DNA from: Epiperipatus broadwayi
Taxonomy: Eukaryota > Onychophora > Udeonychophora > Euonychophora > Peripatidae
NCBI GenBank assembly: GCA_028023455.1
Contig: JAQFVV010006453.1
Coordinates: 310,001 to 374,000 of the forward strand
Direction of reading: 5' to 3'
DNA: 64,000 nucleotides
Position 1 is the first letter of the stretch; each line of letters opens with the position of its first letter. The translations under genes were made by a program, and so were the position numbers. A model generated the notes under the pieces. That model was not told the DNA's origin, ran no database searches, and worked only from the letters and a program-made list of their open reading frames with translations. Below, in pieces: positions 23,541 through 37,400 of this stretch.

Positions 23541-24460
23541 GGTTTTAAACCACTAAATATCACATGATCACATTTCTTATGCTTGCTCATAACTGTTATT
23601 AAAACAGACAAACCTCTCCTTACAAGCAACTCAGTGAAATAAAATCCCTATCTAGTGCATATTTATCCAATATCCTCAAACTAGTTTTCAGCTTGTGGCT
23701 TTCATTAGTGAGGAGCCTTTGATTTGAGAGCACAGCAACTAGATTTTAGAATCTAATGCAACCTTCCAGCAGTTGCATTTTATCTCTACATAACTATAAA
23801 ACTATGAATCTAAAATTGAAAACATAATATTTTCAATCTAAGCTCATTAGCTTATATTGTCATATAGGTCTGAACTCAGTTCAGTACCCATACATTTTGG
23901 AGCCTTTGGTATTTTAATAATGATAGCCCCCACTATCCTATTAGGCAGGATTGATTATTCTGGATTGCACTGAATGGCACTACTTTATGGAGAGTTTTGA
24001 CTATTTTGATAACAATTATGAGCAAGCATGACAAATGGTGATCATGTAATGTTTAATGGTTTAAAACCAATCCTGCCTAATAGGATAGTGGTGGCTATGG
24101 TTATTAAAGAACCAAAGACACCAAAATGTATGGGTACTGAACTGAGTTCAGATCTATATGACTATATAAGCTAATGAGCTTGAATCGAAAATATTATTGT
24201 GTTTTCAAATTTTATTGTCGTAGTTTTGTAGTTATGTAGAGATAAAAAGAGCTGCTGGTGGGTTGCATTAGATCCTAAGATCTAGATGGAGTGCTCTCAG
24301 ATCCAAAGATACTCACTTATGAAAGCCACAAGCTAGAAATTAGTCTGGGGATATTGGATGAGTAGTCATTAGATAGGGATTTTATGCACAAGCCTTCTGA
24401 CATCCATTGCTTACTCTGGCTCACACTGAGTAGCACTCCTGTATGGAAAGTTTTGCCTGC
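23541..24460. mobile_element. FB5: inverted dimer foldback
   Basis: The left half (23541-23950) is a unit in reverse orientation from tail to head. From about 23946 a partial forward unit runs to its tail at 24055, followed directly by a second forward unit from CCAATCCTGCCTAATAGG (24067) to GTTTTGCCTGC at 24460. Decayed hammerheads lie at about 23666-23730 (-) with CTAATGA and 24301-24359 (+) with CTTATGA, both altered at core position G5. I could not identify a clear target duplication. Confidence 0.75.
24301..24359 (+). ncRNA. Hammerhead motif, decayed core
   Basis: Stem II reads AGC-CACAA-GCT, a compensated version of GGC-CACAA-GCC at 1764-1774. The core is CTTATGA (G5 replaced) and is followed by GAAATTAGTC. 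Stem I outer pairing ATCCAA/TTGGAT is kept. Not expected to cleave. Confidence 0.55.
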
Positions 24461-24464
24461 ATTT

Positions 24465-25200
24465 ATTGGTGGAAGTCAACATTTCAAATACTTCTTAACC
24501 TGTTCAAAATATTGTTGCAGTCTTATAAAATAATGCTATTATAAATTTAATAGGAATCTGATACTACTTCTCTGGTATGTAACTTGCTTTCAGAATATTA
24601 AAAAAAAATCTAAAATGTCCAATATCAATGAATGTATATGTTTTCTTTCCAGTTTTCATCTACTAAGGATTTTTAATACTTCTTATCAATCATTCAACTT
24701 TTTACCTGAAATCTGTATTGATAATAAAACTTTGTAGATAATTTAGTATTCTGATAAGCAGAAAATATCACATTTATTAATCAAGCTACTAATGAGTTTA
24801 TCGTCAAAAATTCAGGTCTGATTCTACTTTTTTCATGAACTCATGAATTATATCTATAACATAATACCCAAGAGACATCAATGCCTCAGTAATAGAACGA
24901 TCCTGTAAGTTCAAATTAACATTAGTGTTTTATAGTTGTTACAATTTAGCAGAAGAAGTAGATACTTTTTGGATATAATGCAAGTACACTATAAATTCAT
25001 AAATTTTACTTAGTAGTATGCTCCAAGTCTAAAATCACAGTTTCATTTTTCATTTTAAAAATGGATTTTCTCCAACATATCCACAAACATGTAAGATTAT
25101 AAATCATCATCTAACATAACAATTTTAAACATTCTCTCTCTTATTATACTTGAATTTGAAATATGCCAACCATTTAAAAAGGGTTGCTTTGCATATTTCT
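24465..25200. other. AT-rich stretch, no gene seen
   Basis: Nothing recognised. Confidence 0.5.
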
Positions 25201-25209
25201 TCACTTATT

Positions 25210-25415
25210 CATATATATATATCAAAATTTTCTACATATTCTCCTCATTTACACTTCAATACAATTTTTATATAATTTCTGTTTTATTTTCCTTACAGTT
25301 TCAACTGTCCTGCAGTCTTCATCAGATAGGAGCTCTGATGCAGGCTGCAGGGCAATACAAAAATTGCATTGAAGTGTATATGAAAGGAATATATAGAAAA
25401 GTTTGATATACATTT
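25210..25415 (-). mobile_element. Penelope-like terminal repeat with hammerhead-like core
   Basis: Imperfect inverted arms at about 25210-25269 and 25359-25409 share ACACTTCAATACAATTTTT. They surround a minus-strand motif CTGATGA (25325-25319), a hairpin GACTG-CAGGA-CAGTT, and GAAACTGTA. CTGATGA-hairpin-GAAAC is the hammerhead core order. Penelope-like elements are known to carry such ribozymes in their terminal repeats. Stem I pairs poorly here, so the ribozyme is probably decayed. Confidence 0.55.
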
Positions 25416-25843
25416 AAAAAGAGTAAAGAAAATAACTACATATGCACTTTAGAAGTATACAAGTTGCATATACAACACTTAAATATTGTTTCTACAATTT
25501 TATTTACAAGTGTTAAAAAACTTTCTGGACTCACAACTTTGATGCTAATTACTTCAAACAAATATGTTAATGATTATTAATAATCATTTATGAAACTAGA
25601 GATTTTATCTAGCCCTAATTTAAATTTAAGCTTCAGTTAAACACTGATATATGTTTGTTTAATTTTATGTAAATACACAAAATAATTCAACTTTGGCTAT
25701 CTATTTCTTTAGATAATATCTTTTAATATACATTTAAAACCTATGCTTCATCATACATTTTTGAAACATATGAATAAAGATATTTGAAAAAGATAAATGT
25801 TCCCCAAGATATAAAAACACGAGATGGAGTGGAAAGTTTCAAG

Positions 25844-26258
25844 TATATCTTAAACAAAGGCAAAACTCTTTATATAGTAGTGCTACCCTGTGCCAAACAG
25901 AGTAATCAATGGATTCCAGAAGGCTTGTGCATAAAATCCCTATCTAGTGCCTACTCATCCAATATCCCCAGACTAGTTTCTGGCTTGTGGCCATCATCAG
26001 TGAGGAGCCTTGGATCTGAGAGCACTGCACCTAGATCTTAGGATCTAATGCAACCCTCCACCAGCCACCTTTTAACTCTACTTTACTACGAAACTATGAG
26101 TAGGCACTAGATAGAGATTTTATGCACAAGCCTTCTGGCATTCATTGATTACTCTGTTTGGCACAGGGTGGCACTATTGTATGGAGAGTTTTGCCTTTGT
26201 TTACAACAATTATGTGCTAGTATAGAGATGGTGATCATGTGATGTTTATATCTTAAAC
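25844..26258 (+). mobile_element. FB6: foldback copy with intact hammerhead
   Basis: The direct repeat TATATCTTAAAC flanks it at 25844-25855 and 26247-26258. The left arm begins AAAGGCAAAACTC, the right arm ends GAGTTTTGCCTTTGTTT, and the tail ends GTGATCATGTGATGTT. Both arms carry the private CAAAGG/CCTTTG end and GCCAAACAG variant. An 85-residue frame across the left arm is a by-product and not a gene. Confidence 0.8.
25957..26015 (-). ncRNA. Type I hammerhead ribozyme, complete core
   Basis: Minus strand. Outer stem I is ATCCAA/TTGGAT. Inner stem I is TCCTCA/TGGGGA with one G-U pair. The core CTGATGA is at 26000-25994. Stem II is TGGC-CACAA-GCCA, four full pairs including the 10.1-11.1 pair that is mismatched at 1741-1799. 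Then GAAAC, loop TA, and GTC with cleavage expected after the C at 25971. All catalytic positions (C3, G5, A6, G8, A9, G12, A13, A14, A15.1-U16.1, C17) are present. The structural requirements are best met in this copy. Confidence 0.78.
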
Positions 26259-26489
26259 ATTGATCTAATGTAGAAATCAACGTTCAAATCTCTAACTTAT
26301 CTGATGAAAATGGTTTTGTTTAATATATATATAATAAGAGAAAAAGAGATCTAAATTTCCATTTTAGACGACAATTTACAATTTTGTAAGTTTATATTGA
26401 ATAAGAAATGAGGTCATGTGATGTATGATCTGATTTTATGACTACTATAAATCATGGTTTAGATATTGCAGTATTTAATTATTTTAATA

Positions 26490-26570
26490 TCTACCTACCT
26501 ACCTACCTACCTATCTATCTATGTATGTATCTATGTATCTCTCTGTCTGTCTGTCTATCTGTCTATCTCT
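26490..26570 (+). repeat. Tetranucleotide microsatellite
   Basis: Compound (CTAC)n, (CTAT)n, (GTAT)n and (CTGT)n repeats. Confidence 0.9.
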
Positions 26571-26579
26571 ATATATTTT

Positions 26580-27584
26580 TCCATTTATTTACCTATATGT
26601 TTTTTAGTAATATTAAATAATTGATAACTACTAATGATCATCTATTAATTTTTAATGTTCTTCGAAGCGATATGTATATGTAAATGTGCAGACACTTTAC
26701 ACACGCATATACAGAAACCCACACAGGCTTACAAGTATATAATTTTATGAGCATTTATGAAACAAAAGTGCACACTATTTTATTTAAGTCGATTTTTTTC
26801 TAATTCTCAGATTAACTTATTTTAAAATTATTTCTTGGAAATCTTTAATTAAAGATAAAATAAGAGACATATTTACATTTGTTTATTTTATATTTCATTT
26901 TCCAATTTCAAATGGAAGGACTATTGAAAGTAATTTTTTTTGTAATTTAGTTTTAAATTAACTTTATTAGGTTTACTATATATATATATTGAAGATTATT
27001 TATAAGTCTTATTGAAACAAAATAGATTTCAAGTAGAAAAGCAATAAGATAAATGATGTTCATATAATTGAGCAATAATCAATGTATATCTAATGCATAT
27101 TAATTAGTATATTCAATAGCTAAGTCACTGGTTGTTGTTAATGAAATTAGATTCCAATGTCGATAAGCTAAAAATATATTAAAAAAGAATTACAGTTTAT
27201 TCCTTTTTCGCTTTTTGTTTATTTATCAAACCTAATCAATCTATTTCACTGGTTTTATTGAGGATTTTCTTTAAATGTTTATATCATAAATATTTAATTT
27301 TCTATTTTTTAAAATAATGTTTATTTTTTATCTTTAATATATACAAAAATTAATGCTTTTTTTCATATGTTTTTAAAAATATAATTGATTATCATTACAA
27401 ACTTTAAATTTTTATTTATTTATGCACAGACATAAAAGTTTTGTATGCTTTCTAATGAGTGGAGGATATGATTGATTATCAGCCGAATAATATAATAAAT
27501 ACTTAATTTTTATTAACTTAAGAAATTGTTAAATGCTCAATTTTCCATTATGACTCACTATGACCTCTTGATTACTTGTTACTT
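26580..27584. other. AT-rich stretch, no gene seen
   Basis: No recognised feature. Confidence 0.5.
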
Positions 27585-27592
27585 ATCTAGAG

Positions 27593-28049
27593 CAGTGGTG
27601 CGCAACCTTTTATACGTGTGACCCTTTTTCTTGGATAAAAATTTGATGTGATCCTCGCTTGTGACCCCCTTCCTTGGAAAAAAATTTGATGCGACTCATC
27701 CTTTGTTTTTACCATGCCTAAATTATAAGTTCGAGTTTGCAAAAATGTTTATAATAAAACAATAGTAGTTTTTTTATATTCAATAGTAGTTTTTTTTTTA
27801 TATTCATTTTAACATTTATTACTTATCTAACAAACGAAAATTAGTTCATGTAGTTTTAATTTTCAAATTTATATTACTAATATTTTAATATTAAGCATAT
27901 ACCATTTGAAATGAAATTTTTGAAAAAAAATCGTATACTTATGAAACCAAAAACTTGTCATCCAAAACCCAAGAGAATTTCTTAAAAATATTGTGACCCT
28001 GAACAAGTTATTTGCACCTTCTTGAGTGATTAACAGCTACACACAACTG
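27593..28049. mobile_element. hAT-like MITE, older copy
   Basis: The left end CAGTGGTGCGCAACC is a typical hAT terminus. The right end CACACAACTG is its decayed partner. The flanks ATCTAGAG (27585-27592) and TACTAGAG (28050-28057) match at 6 of 8 positions. It contains duplicated GTGACCC and CAATAGTAGTTTTTT segments. At 457 bp it is much like the 11.1-kb element in size but different in sequence. Confidence 0.7.
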
Positions 28050-28057
28050 TACTAGAG

Positions 28058-30064
28058 TATTAAATATAACACATCAAGGCTCAAAATATGCTTATTTTTT
28101 ATATATGGGCCTTCAGTTTGTAGAAAAATAGAATTCTTTAGCATAATTTTTATTTTAAATATTTGTAAAACTAATAAGAATAATGATAATATATAAAAAT
28201 ATTATAAATATTTTAAAAATACTTCTATTTCTTAAGTAAAATTTTTAAATATATTTGATATTTATTTTTAAAATTATTTTTAATATATAAAATAATTTAG
28301 AAACCAAAAAATTACATTACCAAAAAAAAAAAAACGTTTCATCTTTACTAACATAATCTAAAATGTTTCTTCAAATTATGCACAGAACGTTTGCACTTTA
28401 AAGCTATTTTTATCTCCTAATTATATCTGCTATCTAGAAACAAAACAAAAACTAAATTATAGATATATTATCATTAAAATACATATTGCAATATAATATT
28501 TTGGAAGAAACTGAAAAATAATACTGAACAATGCCACTTCATATTGTACAGGGTTCGATCCATTGAGTACATACTTCTTCTGCAAATGGTTTTAGCTGTG
28601 TTTGAATCTTAAATTTATAATACATTTATAATCTTATTTAACTATAAATATTATTGAATGAACTGGTTCCTTAGGCAGAAAAGAACATACTCAGAAAGTA
28701 TGTATGTCCAAATGATAGCTATAAAATATATAACTAGTGTTACATTTCCAGGATGTAACTTCTTCTCGACTGTTGAATTCAACACCATGTTCAAAGGACT
28801 TTTTTGTTTTGTATAAACACGGGTGCCAGTCATTTATCCAGAGGATAAATAATGCACTTTAAACAATGGCCACTAATTCAACACCCAAGATATACCCATG
28901 ACTAGCTCAGCTATTTGTAATCAATAACAAATTATAGTTTCAATTATTGGTGAAAAGAATTGACCGACAAATAAAGCTTTAATTTTTAAAGAAAGAATTT
29001 ATTTTAATTAACATTTATTAACCTAATTTTAAATATCTTATGTAACTAATATAACACACGCAAATTTTAATTCACACACTATAATATCTTATGAGAAAGT
29101 GTTAAATAATATTTGAAATTTAAAATACAATGAAATCAATATACTAACGCATGAATACACACAACATTTTAAACACACATATTAATAGTTTGTCTATGTA
29201 TGCTATAGAGTTCTTAAACTTGACTTTTGGAGCTTTATGAATGTGATGGCTACTTTAGAAATAAGAAAAATGTTATTACCTAGGATTTTGAACATGGATA
29301 CTTCTTGCTGTTTGCTGCTTCTAATGAAGTTTTTCTAACCAGTTAGATTCAAAGTTTTATTGTGGAGATTTGATGCTGATTATTCTGAGGCATTTTCTTT
29401 AAGACCATTAGATATTGAGCAGCTTCAAGTTGTTATGCAGGCATCACTTTTATCGGGTAGGTTGACTGTTTTCATTGGACTTCAGGCTGGGGAAAGTCAT
29501 ATGTTTTCCGAGGTTTTAACACTGCATTCTTGATTCTGGATATATAATAAGCTGATTGATATAACTCACTTATAGATTGTATTGAACTGTTATCTCAAAT
29601 GCAACTCGAAGTCAACTAACTGTTCGATAAAAAATTGACTATTTATACATACGTGTTGTCATTTTGATATCCTCCAGCTATATCTGTTGTTGAAATTCCT
29701 TTGATAATATTTTAATTACATATTTTTGGAGATCGTTTAATTAGTAGCCATGCAAATGTATTGTTTTTATATCTTTAATTAGTAGCTATCACTGTTTTTA
29801 AATATATTTTCCCTTTATTTCATTTTAATATTTATTTTCATGTGTTTTTTCAATATGATTTTAACACGCACATATACACGCATTTATCATTTCTTTGTTT
29901 ACTCTCGCACATATATATTTTATTAACAAGCACACATTAATTTGTCATTTCTCTATCTGTATATTTTATTCTAATAAACTCGATATTAGTTTTAAGATTA
30001 CTTTCTTTTCTTTAACTCGAATGAAAAGAGATTTATATTTTTAAACTTCATGCTACATTTTAAC
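28058..30064. other. AT-rich stretch, no gene seen
   Basis: No coding region that I can support. Short open frames have no recognisable domain. Confidence 0.45.
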
Positions 30065-30336
<272 letters not shown>

Positions 30337-30339
30337 CTC

Positions 30340-31785
30340 TTTAACTTCTTTTATGAAACTTTAACTTGATGCTTCTAAAGCTTATCCCCATCCCTCCTTC
30401 TGACTCATTAATTGATTGTAACTTTTATTTCAAAAACTCTTAGACATTTAATTTTATGTTTTCTTTTAGAAAGATTTTTATTTTAATAATTTTTTAAACA
30501 AAATTATTATGTGCCAACACAATGTTGGTACAATATTATTATGATCTTCCCAAATCATGATTGCAGTACCAGTCAAAAGTGATTCTGTACTGAACAATAC
30601 AAATGTAAATATTTTTTATATTTATTTAGTAATATTCAGAAAAAAAGTAACTAGTTACTTAGTTTTTATATTGCAAAATATAGATCTAAACATTCATTAC
30701 AATTTATGTTTTCAAGAATTTCTTTCCATAAAATAATGTGATGAGAGAAAGAAAAAGTTACTATTAATAATTTTGAGATCACATAAACAAAAATGTTTCA
30801 AATTTATTGAATAAAAAGTCAAAGGAAAAATATTACATAACCTAATAAGACATCATATGACACAACATAACACTGCTTTATTGATTATTAAAGCTTACAC
30901 TAGATGGCACAATTGTAGTGAGAGATAAAGAATTTGCTAATAAAAGCAAAATAAACTAAAATTAAGAATTGAGACTTAACTAAAAAAAGAAGTTAAAAAA
31001 GCAGATTATGAAGAAGGGTAGGAACTAATAAAATAGTATTGAAATGGCATAAAAAATGTAAACATAAATGTTGGTAAAAGTATGGATAAAAAAACCTAAC
31101 TGTGAATTAAAATGTGTGACTTTTAAATATATATAAAAATAATGAATCTATAGATTTGAAAAATTATAAGAAAAGAATTTAAATTTAATATAAAATAAAA
31201 TAAAACAGAATGAGTATAAAGGGAAAATTCACAGAATTGAAGAATATATCAAAAATTATTAGTAAAAAAGATAGCTATATTGAAGAAACTAGAATTAATA
31301 CATGAGCTTTCAAATTCATCTTTTAATTTATGTATCAAACTGTGTATAATACTATATAAATAATCTTTTATGAGTTAAGTACCTTTTTCCAAATCATTCT
31401 TTAACTAAGATATCAGGCTTTTTTATTAGTATAATTCTGAATTGTAAATTATGATGATACAAAGCTTACAGGATTAGTTTTGGTGGAATACTGTTACCTG
31501 TTATGCCAAGAACTAACATTAAACAGAATAGATTGAATATAAATAAAAATTAAGTGCATTTTGACTTATAATTAATGATGTCAGGGTTTGGTTCAGCAGC
31601 TCTGAAATTGGTCACATGAGCCTTGTAGTATCATAGTTCAATGTTCGGAATTTGTCTGATATGTAATAAATTTCAGTAATGGGAGATAAAGGGCAATCAA
31701 ATATTATCATTCATAGTAATATTAATTTTATTATAAGTAACAATAATATCTAATACTTTCCACATTTGATACAGTGTAATACCTT
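30340..31785. other. AT-rich stretch, no gene seen
   Basis: No recognised feature. A weak tRNA-like stretch near 31575-31660 is not called. Confidence 0.45.
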
Positions 31786-31799
31786 TAATAAATTCTTTA

Positions 31800-31845
31800 A
31801 TCCAGTTGATGGTTTTGATTGTATTGCATCCTTCTTCAGAGCTTT
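31800..31845 (-). ncRNA. Hammerhead-like core, decayed (possible PLE end)
   Basis: The minus strand reads AGCT-CTGAAGA-AG, a GAT...ATC hairpin, then AAAACC. It has the same order as the motif at 34.4 kb (CTGAAGA, hairpin, AAAC). Position 7 of the hammerhead core tolerates change, but G12 is missing. Isolated and low certainty. Confidence 0.3.
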
Positions 31846-31849
31846 TTTT

Positions 31850-34360
31850 ATTCCCCTTAAAAAATTAAAAAACACTAATATTATAACATATAGAGCTGTA
31901 ATATATTAAATACATAATTGTATATTTTAAATAATTTTGTATACAGAAGTCCCTTTAAATACCACATTTGACTCAAGTTTAAAATCTCTCTATGGACACC
32001 TTCAGCAATGGATAATAGCACTATACAATACAGAATGTAATGTATATAGAAACATCTATAATACAATTTATTTATTTCTAAAATCTTCACTTTAAAATTC
32101 GATTTGTTATGAAAAAATGCATCATGAAAGAGAAAAAAATCAGCATATGACTGACTAAGTGAACACTGAATATATGATATGAAAAAATGATTTGGGAATA
32201 AAGTAAAGAGAATTGCTTCTGAAAGAATTTATTAGTTCTACAAGTTGAAAACTTAGCTCATAGTTCATTAGATATGAAATTACTTTAATTAAAATAATTA
32301 TGCAGAAGTCAAAATGAAAGCTGTTATTTTAAATAGTTTCTGGAATATATATTTCAAAGAATCATCAGAATGAAAGTTTATTAGAACTGATCTACCAATA
32401 ATAACAATCTATGATACGTTAACCTTTTTATGACAAGACAGACAGCTCTCTGTTCTAGTTCAATTATAATAAGCTTGAGTAATCAATGAATACTGAATGG
32501 TAGCACATTTCAATCCTTACTTCAGGTCTGATCTGTTTTTTGCTTTTATTATTGAGATTTGTGATTGAAATCTGGAATTAATATACTTATGCATGTAAGA
32601 ACTACTAATTCTATTTTAGTATTCAAGCTAATATTAAAAATAATAATAAACTAAAATATATACTTTATATACACCAAAAGACAATAAAAAGGAAAAACTA
32701 TAATTGAGTAATAATAATATGTAATCAGAACATAGCTTTTGTTATTTTCAATTGCCATTAAAATGTATTTGGATTGAAATAAATTTTATTTGAACTCCTT
32801 TTGTAACATCCAAATGAAGTTTTGTAATAAATGCACAAAATAACAAAATTATGTTTAAAATTGAAAATTCCATTTATAATTATTAAAATGACAGAAAATA
32901 ACAGTTATGATAATTATAAAATATTTTTTTACCAATCATAGTATTCTGATTCACATCACTACCTTTTTGTTGAATATTATTGTTCTAAAAATAAATATTG
33001 AATACAATCTGAATCTAATCATTATATTCTTATCAAAAAATATTTTATAAATATTTTGCAAAAAATTATTATAAATATGTAAACAAACTATGTAAAATAT
33101 ACAATTTTCAAAATTGAAATAAAAGATTAGCTTTTTCAAAAACAGGGATTATTGTGAAAGTAAAGAGAGTATAAATCTCAGTGTTTTGTATTGTGTTAAA
33201 TTCTGTAAACAGTAATGACCTCCAGAAAATTTTTAAATTAAAAAAAAACAATATATATTTTAGTTTGTTTCTCCCCTCAAATGATTGCTACATATAGTCA
33301 CACAAAATGAATATAAATCAAATAATGAAGCACTATATAATGCCTCACAATGGAATGTATGTATATCAACAGGAACATTTAAGTATAGTGATTATATTTG
33401 GCTAGAGGGTTTAAATACGTAATCCTATTTAATTATTTGTTTTATTGTAAAAAATAATACATGTATTGTTTTTATTTATTTTAGCTAAAAAAAGTTAAAT
33501 TGATTTCCGCATTGAAAAAACAATTATACTTTAGTTAATCTATAGAAATTTAGTTCTTGTCAAAAATTATCTTAGTGATGTTTTTTGTCATTTCATTCTA
33601 ACCAGAATAATGATTTGAAATGTGTATCTATTGTTTATATACATATTTTATACAGTTACACAGAACATATTAATAAAAGTCGTATTTTAAAATTATAATT
33701 CAAAATAAATTATACAACTTCAGCTTTGAAAATAAATGCTTTTATGATTTATATTTGCTTAATTTTTTGATTTGCTGGTTGAAAAAAAAAAAAGAATTTA
33801 TTTCTTATTAACACATTTTTTGAAAATAATTGATTAAATATATTCATTTACACTTGCTCACATATTGTTATTTTTATTTTATCTTGTGGCCAAATATACC
33901 TTTAAGCGTAGAAATATTTTATTATTTAATTAAAGATGTATAATCTTAAATTTTTATTTTGTAAAAGAACATAAGATAAAAAAACAATCTAAAGATTCAA
34001 ATTTCTGACTTAGAGAAACAGGTAATAAAAAACAAATCACGAACAATAACTATTTGAAATTATATTTTAGTTAATATTAAAAATATATTCTCATTTTTAA
34101 TTAACAACAACAGCAACAATTACAAAGAGATTATACTTACTATTAAGTACAAACAGCTTTTAGACACAGATATTGTTTTAGTTTTCGAAAGTAATTTACA
34201 TTTAAGCAGGTATGTCATTAATATTGATGCTTATCATACGAAACTCATAATTTCAGTGCTATCTACACTTAGTCTAAGGTATATTTGGCATTGTGTGCTG
34301 TAGCCATGGCAATGATAAACTATTCTATATTATATAATAGTAAATCATCCATTTACTTTA
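31850..34360. other. AT-rich stretch, no gene seen
   Basis: No recognised coding region or repeat. Confidence 0.45.
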
Positions 34361-34362
34361 CT

Positions 34363-34487
34363 ACTGTTACACAATGCTTTATTTACCACCCTTTTTTGTA
34401 GTTTACAGTTTGATTGCTCCAACAATCTTCTTCAGAACTTTTATAAACTGTAAAAGAGGGTGGTAAATAAAGCATTGTGTCACAGTA
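34363..34487 (-). mobile_element. Inverted repeat with hammerhead-like core (PLE end)
   Basis: Inverted arms ACTGTTACACAATGCTTT...ACAGTT (34363-34411) and AACTGT...AAAGCATTGTGTCACAGT (34446-34487) enclose a minus-strand motif: AGTT-CTGAAGA, hairpin GATTG-TTGGAG-CAATC, AAACTGTA-AACT. AGTT/AACT gives a 4-bp stem I, and ACTGTA gives the short stem III and a UA cleavage step. The G of GAAA is replaced. The layout equals the one at 25.3 kb, with compensated stem II changes. Confidence 0.5.
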
Positions 34488-34489
34488 CT

Positions 34490-37400
34490 AGCATGCATGA
34501 ACGATTTAGTATTATATAGTATACATTGAGTAATGCAATAAGAAAGAGTCATTATTATTCTATATTAAGTGAAAACATGAGGATGTAAGAATTATTAGCT
34601 AATAGATCTAACAATCAAATCTATTAACAATATTTATCACATTTCCACAATAAACATAGATAGATTTGATCTTCTTAGAGACATCTGGAGTCTCATCAAC
34701 AGATTCAGGACAACTCATGAGCATTATGCTAATTTGATTCACAAATGGAACTTATTAGTCACTGATATTTATAAACAAAGACAAATGCAAACTATGGTCT
34801 ATGTTATAAATAACTGTCTGATGTATGGCTACAATTGAAGAACTTTATGAATCTATTTTCTGTTTGGAAGTTGTCTAAATTCTTACACTAAATAAATCAC
34901 ATTTCCAAGACTATTGAAGATTACTGTAGGCTGGACATTATTTATTTTGATAGATCTAGTGGAAAGCTAGCCAGAGCAGAATTCTTCTAAAACCTTAATT
35001 AAATAATTTGACTCCTTTCTCAAACGCAAAGTGGTTTTTATGAAAGTCAGCAAAAAATATTCATGGCCAAATTGCTAATTTGTTGAACACCTCAATGCAA
35101 TGTTTTCAAATTTTATTATTTCATGCCTATCTTAATGACCTAGAAATAATATTGTTTTCTCATGGCTTTTATACTATGTAGATAGTTTCAAAAGTTTCAG
35201 ATGTATCATCACCATTAAAAACTGCATGTTACTTCAAAGACATATAGACAGTTTTTTTTAAAAAAAAATGGTATGACAATAATAAAATAAATGCAAATAT
35301 AAACAAGTGCTTTGTTATTACTTACTTTAAAACATTTAAAATTTTGCTGAATTCATATTATTTATTGTGACTCCAAAGTTTTATTAAGTGACTATCAAAT
35401 AGGTCTAGAAATCATAGTTTTCAATAATGGTTTTTTTTCCCATTATACAGAATAGTTTTCAATAATGATATCTTTTCCCATGAAGCTCTTAACATTACAG
35501 AAGTTATTTATATACAATATATGGAAATATATTTAATTATTCAGTGAAATTTAAACTCTTGATGTCTTTGATAATTTGCATCTTATGGAAGCTGCATTCC
35601 AAGATATTACCAAAAATTCAATCTGTTTTTGACCAATTCTCAAAACTCATTTATTTAAATAATGATCAGTGTATATCTACATCTAAGATGCAAAAGTAAG
35701 ATATCACAAATTCTTGCATAAAATTACTTCCAAGAACATGATACTTATAATTTGCTCTCCAAGATATATATATATGACAACATTAGAAAAACATACACAT
35801 TAATATCTAATGGCATAAGACATGGAGGAAAAAAAAACATTTTTTTTCTAATTAGGAAAAATCCAGATTCATTATAATGAAAAAATATAAATCATTTAAT
35901 TAAACAATTATAATTAAATTACATAAAAACAAATGTAATAAATTATATATTTATAATATTATTATTAGTTTCTCATGTTATTGACAAAAAAATGTTTTTG
36001 GGTGGTAATAATATCTCTTTTTTTAAAAAAAAAAAGACTGCGCGATTAATCAATTTTAAAAGACTGCGCGATTAATCAATTTTGCGTCACCAAATGAAAT
36101 AACCCCATGGTTTTTCAATATACTGGAACTGTATCAATTCTACATCTTATAGCAGATATGCTTTTAGGACAGTATCCATGTTTTCTAGTTTAAAAATTAC
36201 GTTGCAATATTTTTGTTAGAAATAGTATGTGCCTGTCAGTTGTTATCTCTAAATTGTATACTTCAGTTGAATCCATTTTTTAAAAAAATTGTCTATTTTG
36301 CTCTTCATCATCACATATCTAAAATAGCATAAAAGCTTCTGTTGTTAAATCTCTGTAGCTTCTGACTTAATTAATGAGTTATTTTCAACATTTCACATTC
36401 ATATAGCAGAACTAATTTTACATTGTTATCAGTAAATTTATATTTATATATGTAATGGTAAATAATGTCATGTGGTAATTACAAATACTATTTTAATTCA
36501 ATTGACGTTCTTTATGCAATTGCAGTTCAAGCTAATGAGAAATAAAAAAAGCTTAAGATGGAATTATTATATGCTTAATATAGTAAACTGTTCATCTTTT
36601 TGATATCTCTATACCAATATCATAATTATAGCGGTACACTGCAAAGCGGAGGTGACTGGTAATTTAAAGTATATATAAATAATATATATAGGAGTGGTTT
36701 ACATAACCCACTTTTTAGAAAGGGGGAAGTGGGATTGCCCTCTAGCTCCCATGTTCAATACCCTTTTGCAGTAAATTATTAAATATGGCATATATTAATT
36801 AAAACAGTGTTTGTAATTACCATATGGCACACACATATAGTAGTGACATATGCAAAGCGCATGTGTATCAGCTTATTGGCTTATTAATATTATAGATTAT
36901 ATAAATAATATATATATGTTAATAATAATTGAATCACGTAATGTATGACTTGCTTTCCTTAATTTATAAAGAGTATATCACTTTTCAGTTTTATAGATTA
37001 TGATAATCTTTCGCAAACTTATAAACTTTCCTCAGTCCTATTTACCTGTTTTCTATCAATTTTATGTGATAAAGCTTTCCAGATAATATATCTTATCGTT
37101 CATTTACAGTTCTGACTATCAATTTTAAATTGACTATAATCATTAAAAAAATTTCATCATTTTTGTTTTCTTAGTACTAATCCATTTTGTTATAAATTTA
37201 ATTTGCATCATTGTATCCTTCCACTACAAATTTATTTATACCTCATGTAGAATTGCTAGGGTAATTTAGCATTTGGTGATATATATATATATGAATTTCA
37301 GTTAGTGTTTGGTTTTTTCTGTAAATGAATATCTTGCTATTTTTTGCATTACAGTGGAATAATAAATGTTATTTTTTCTTGTATTTTTTAAAAAGCTCTG

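Noticed and set aside
25784-26041. 85-residue frame
   Set aside because: It lies across the left arm and hammerhead of FB6, so it is a repeat by-product.
26300-26335. CTGATGA near 26308
   Set aside because: No hairpin followed by GAAA, and no stem I partner. A chance match.
34670-35230. Possible PLE reverse transcriptase on the plus strand
   Set aside because: Some open pieces and a VDS-like tract, but no convincing RT motif series. A profile search would decide.
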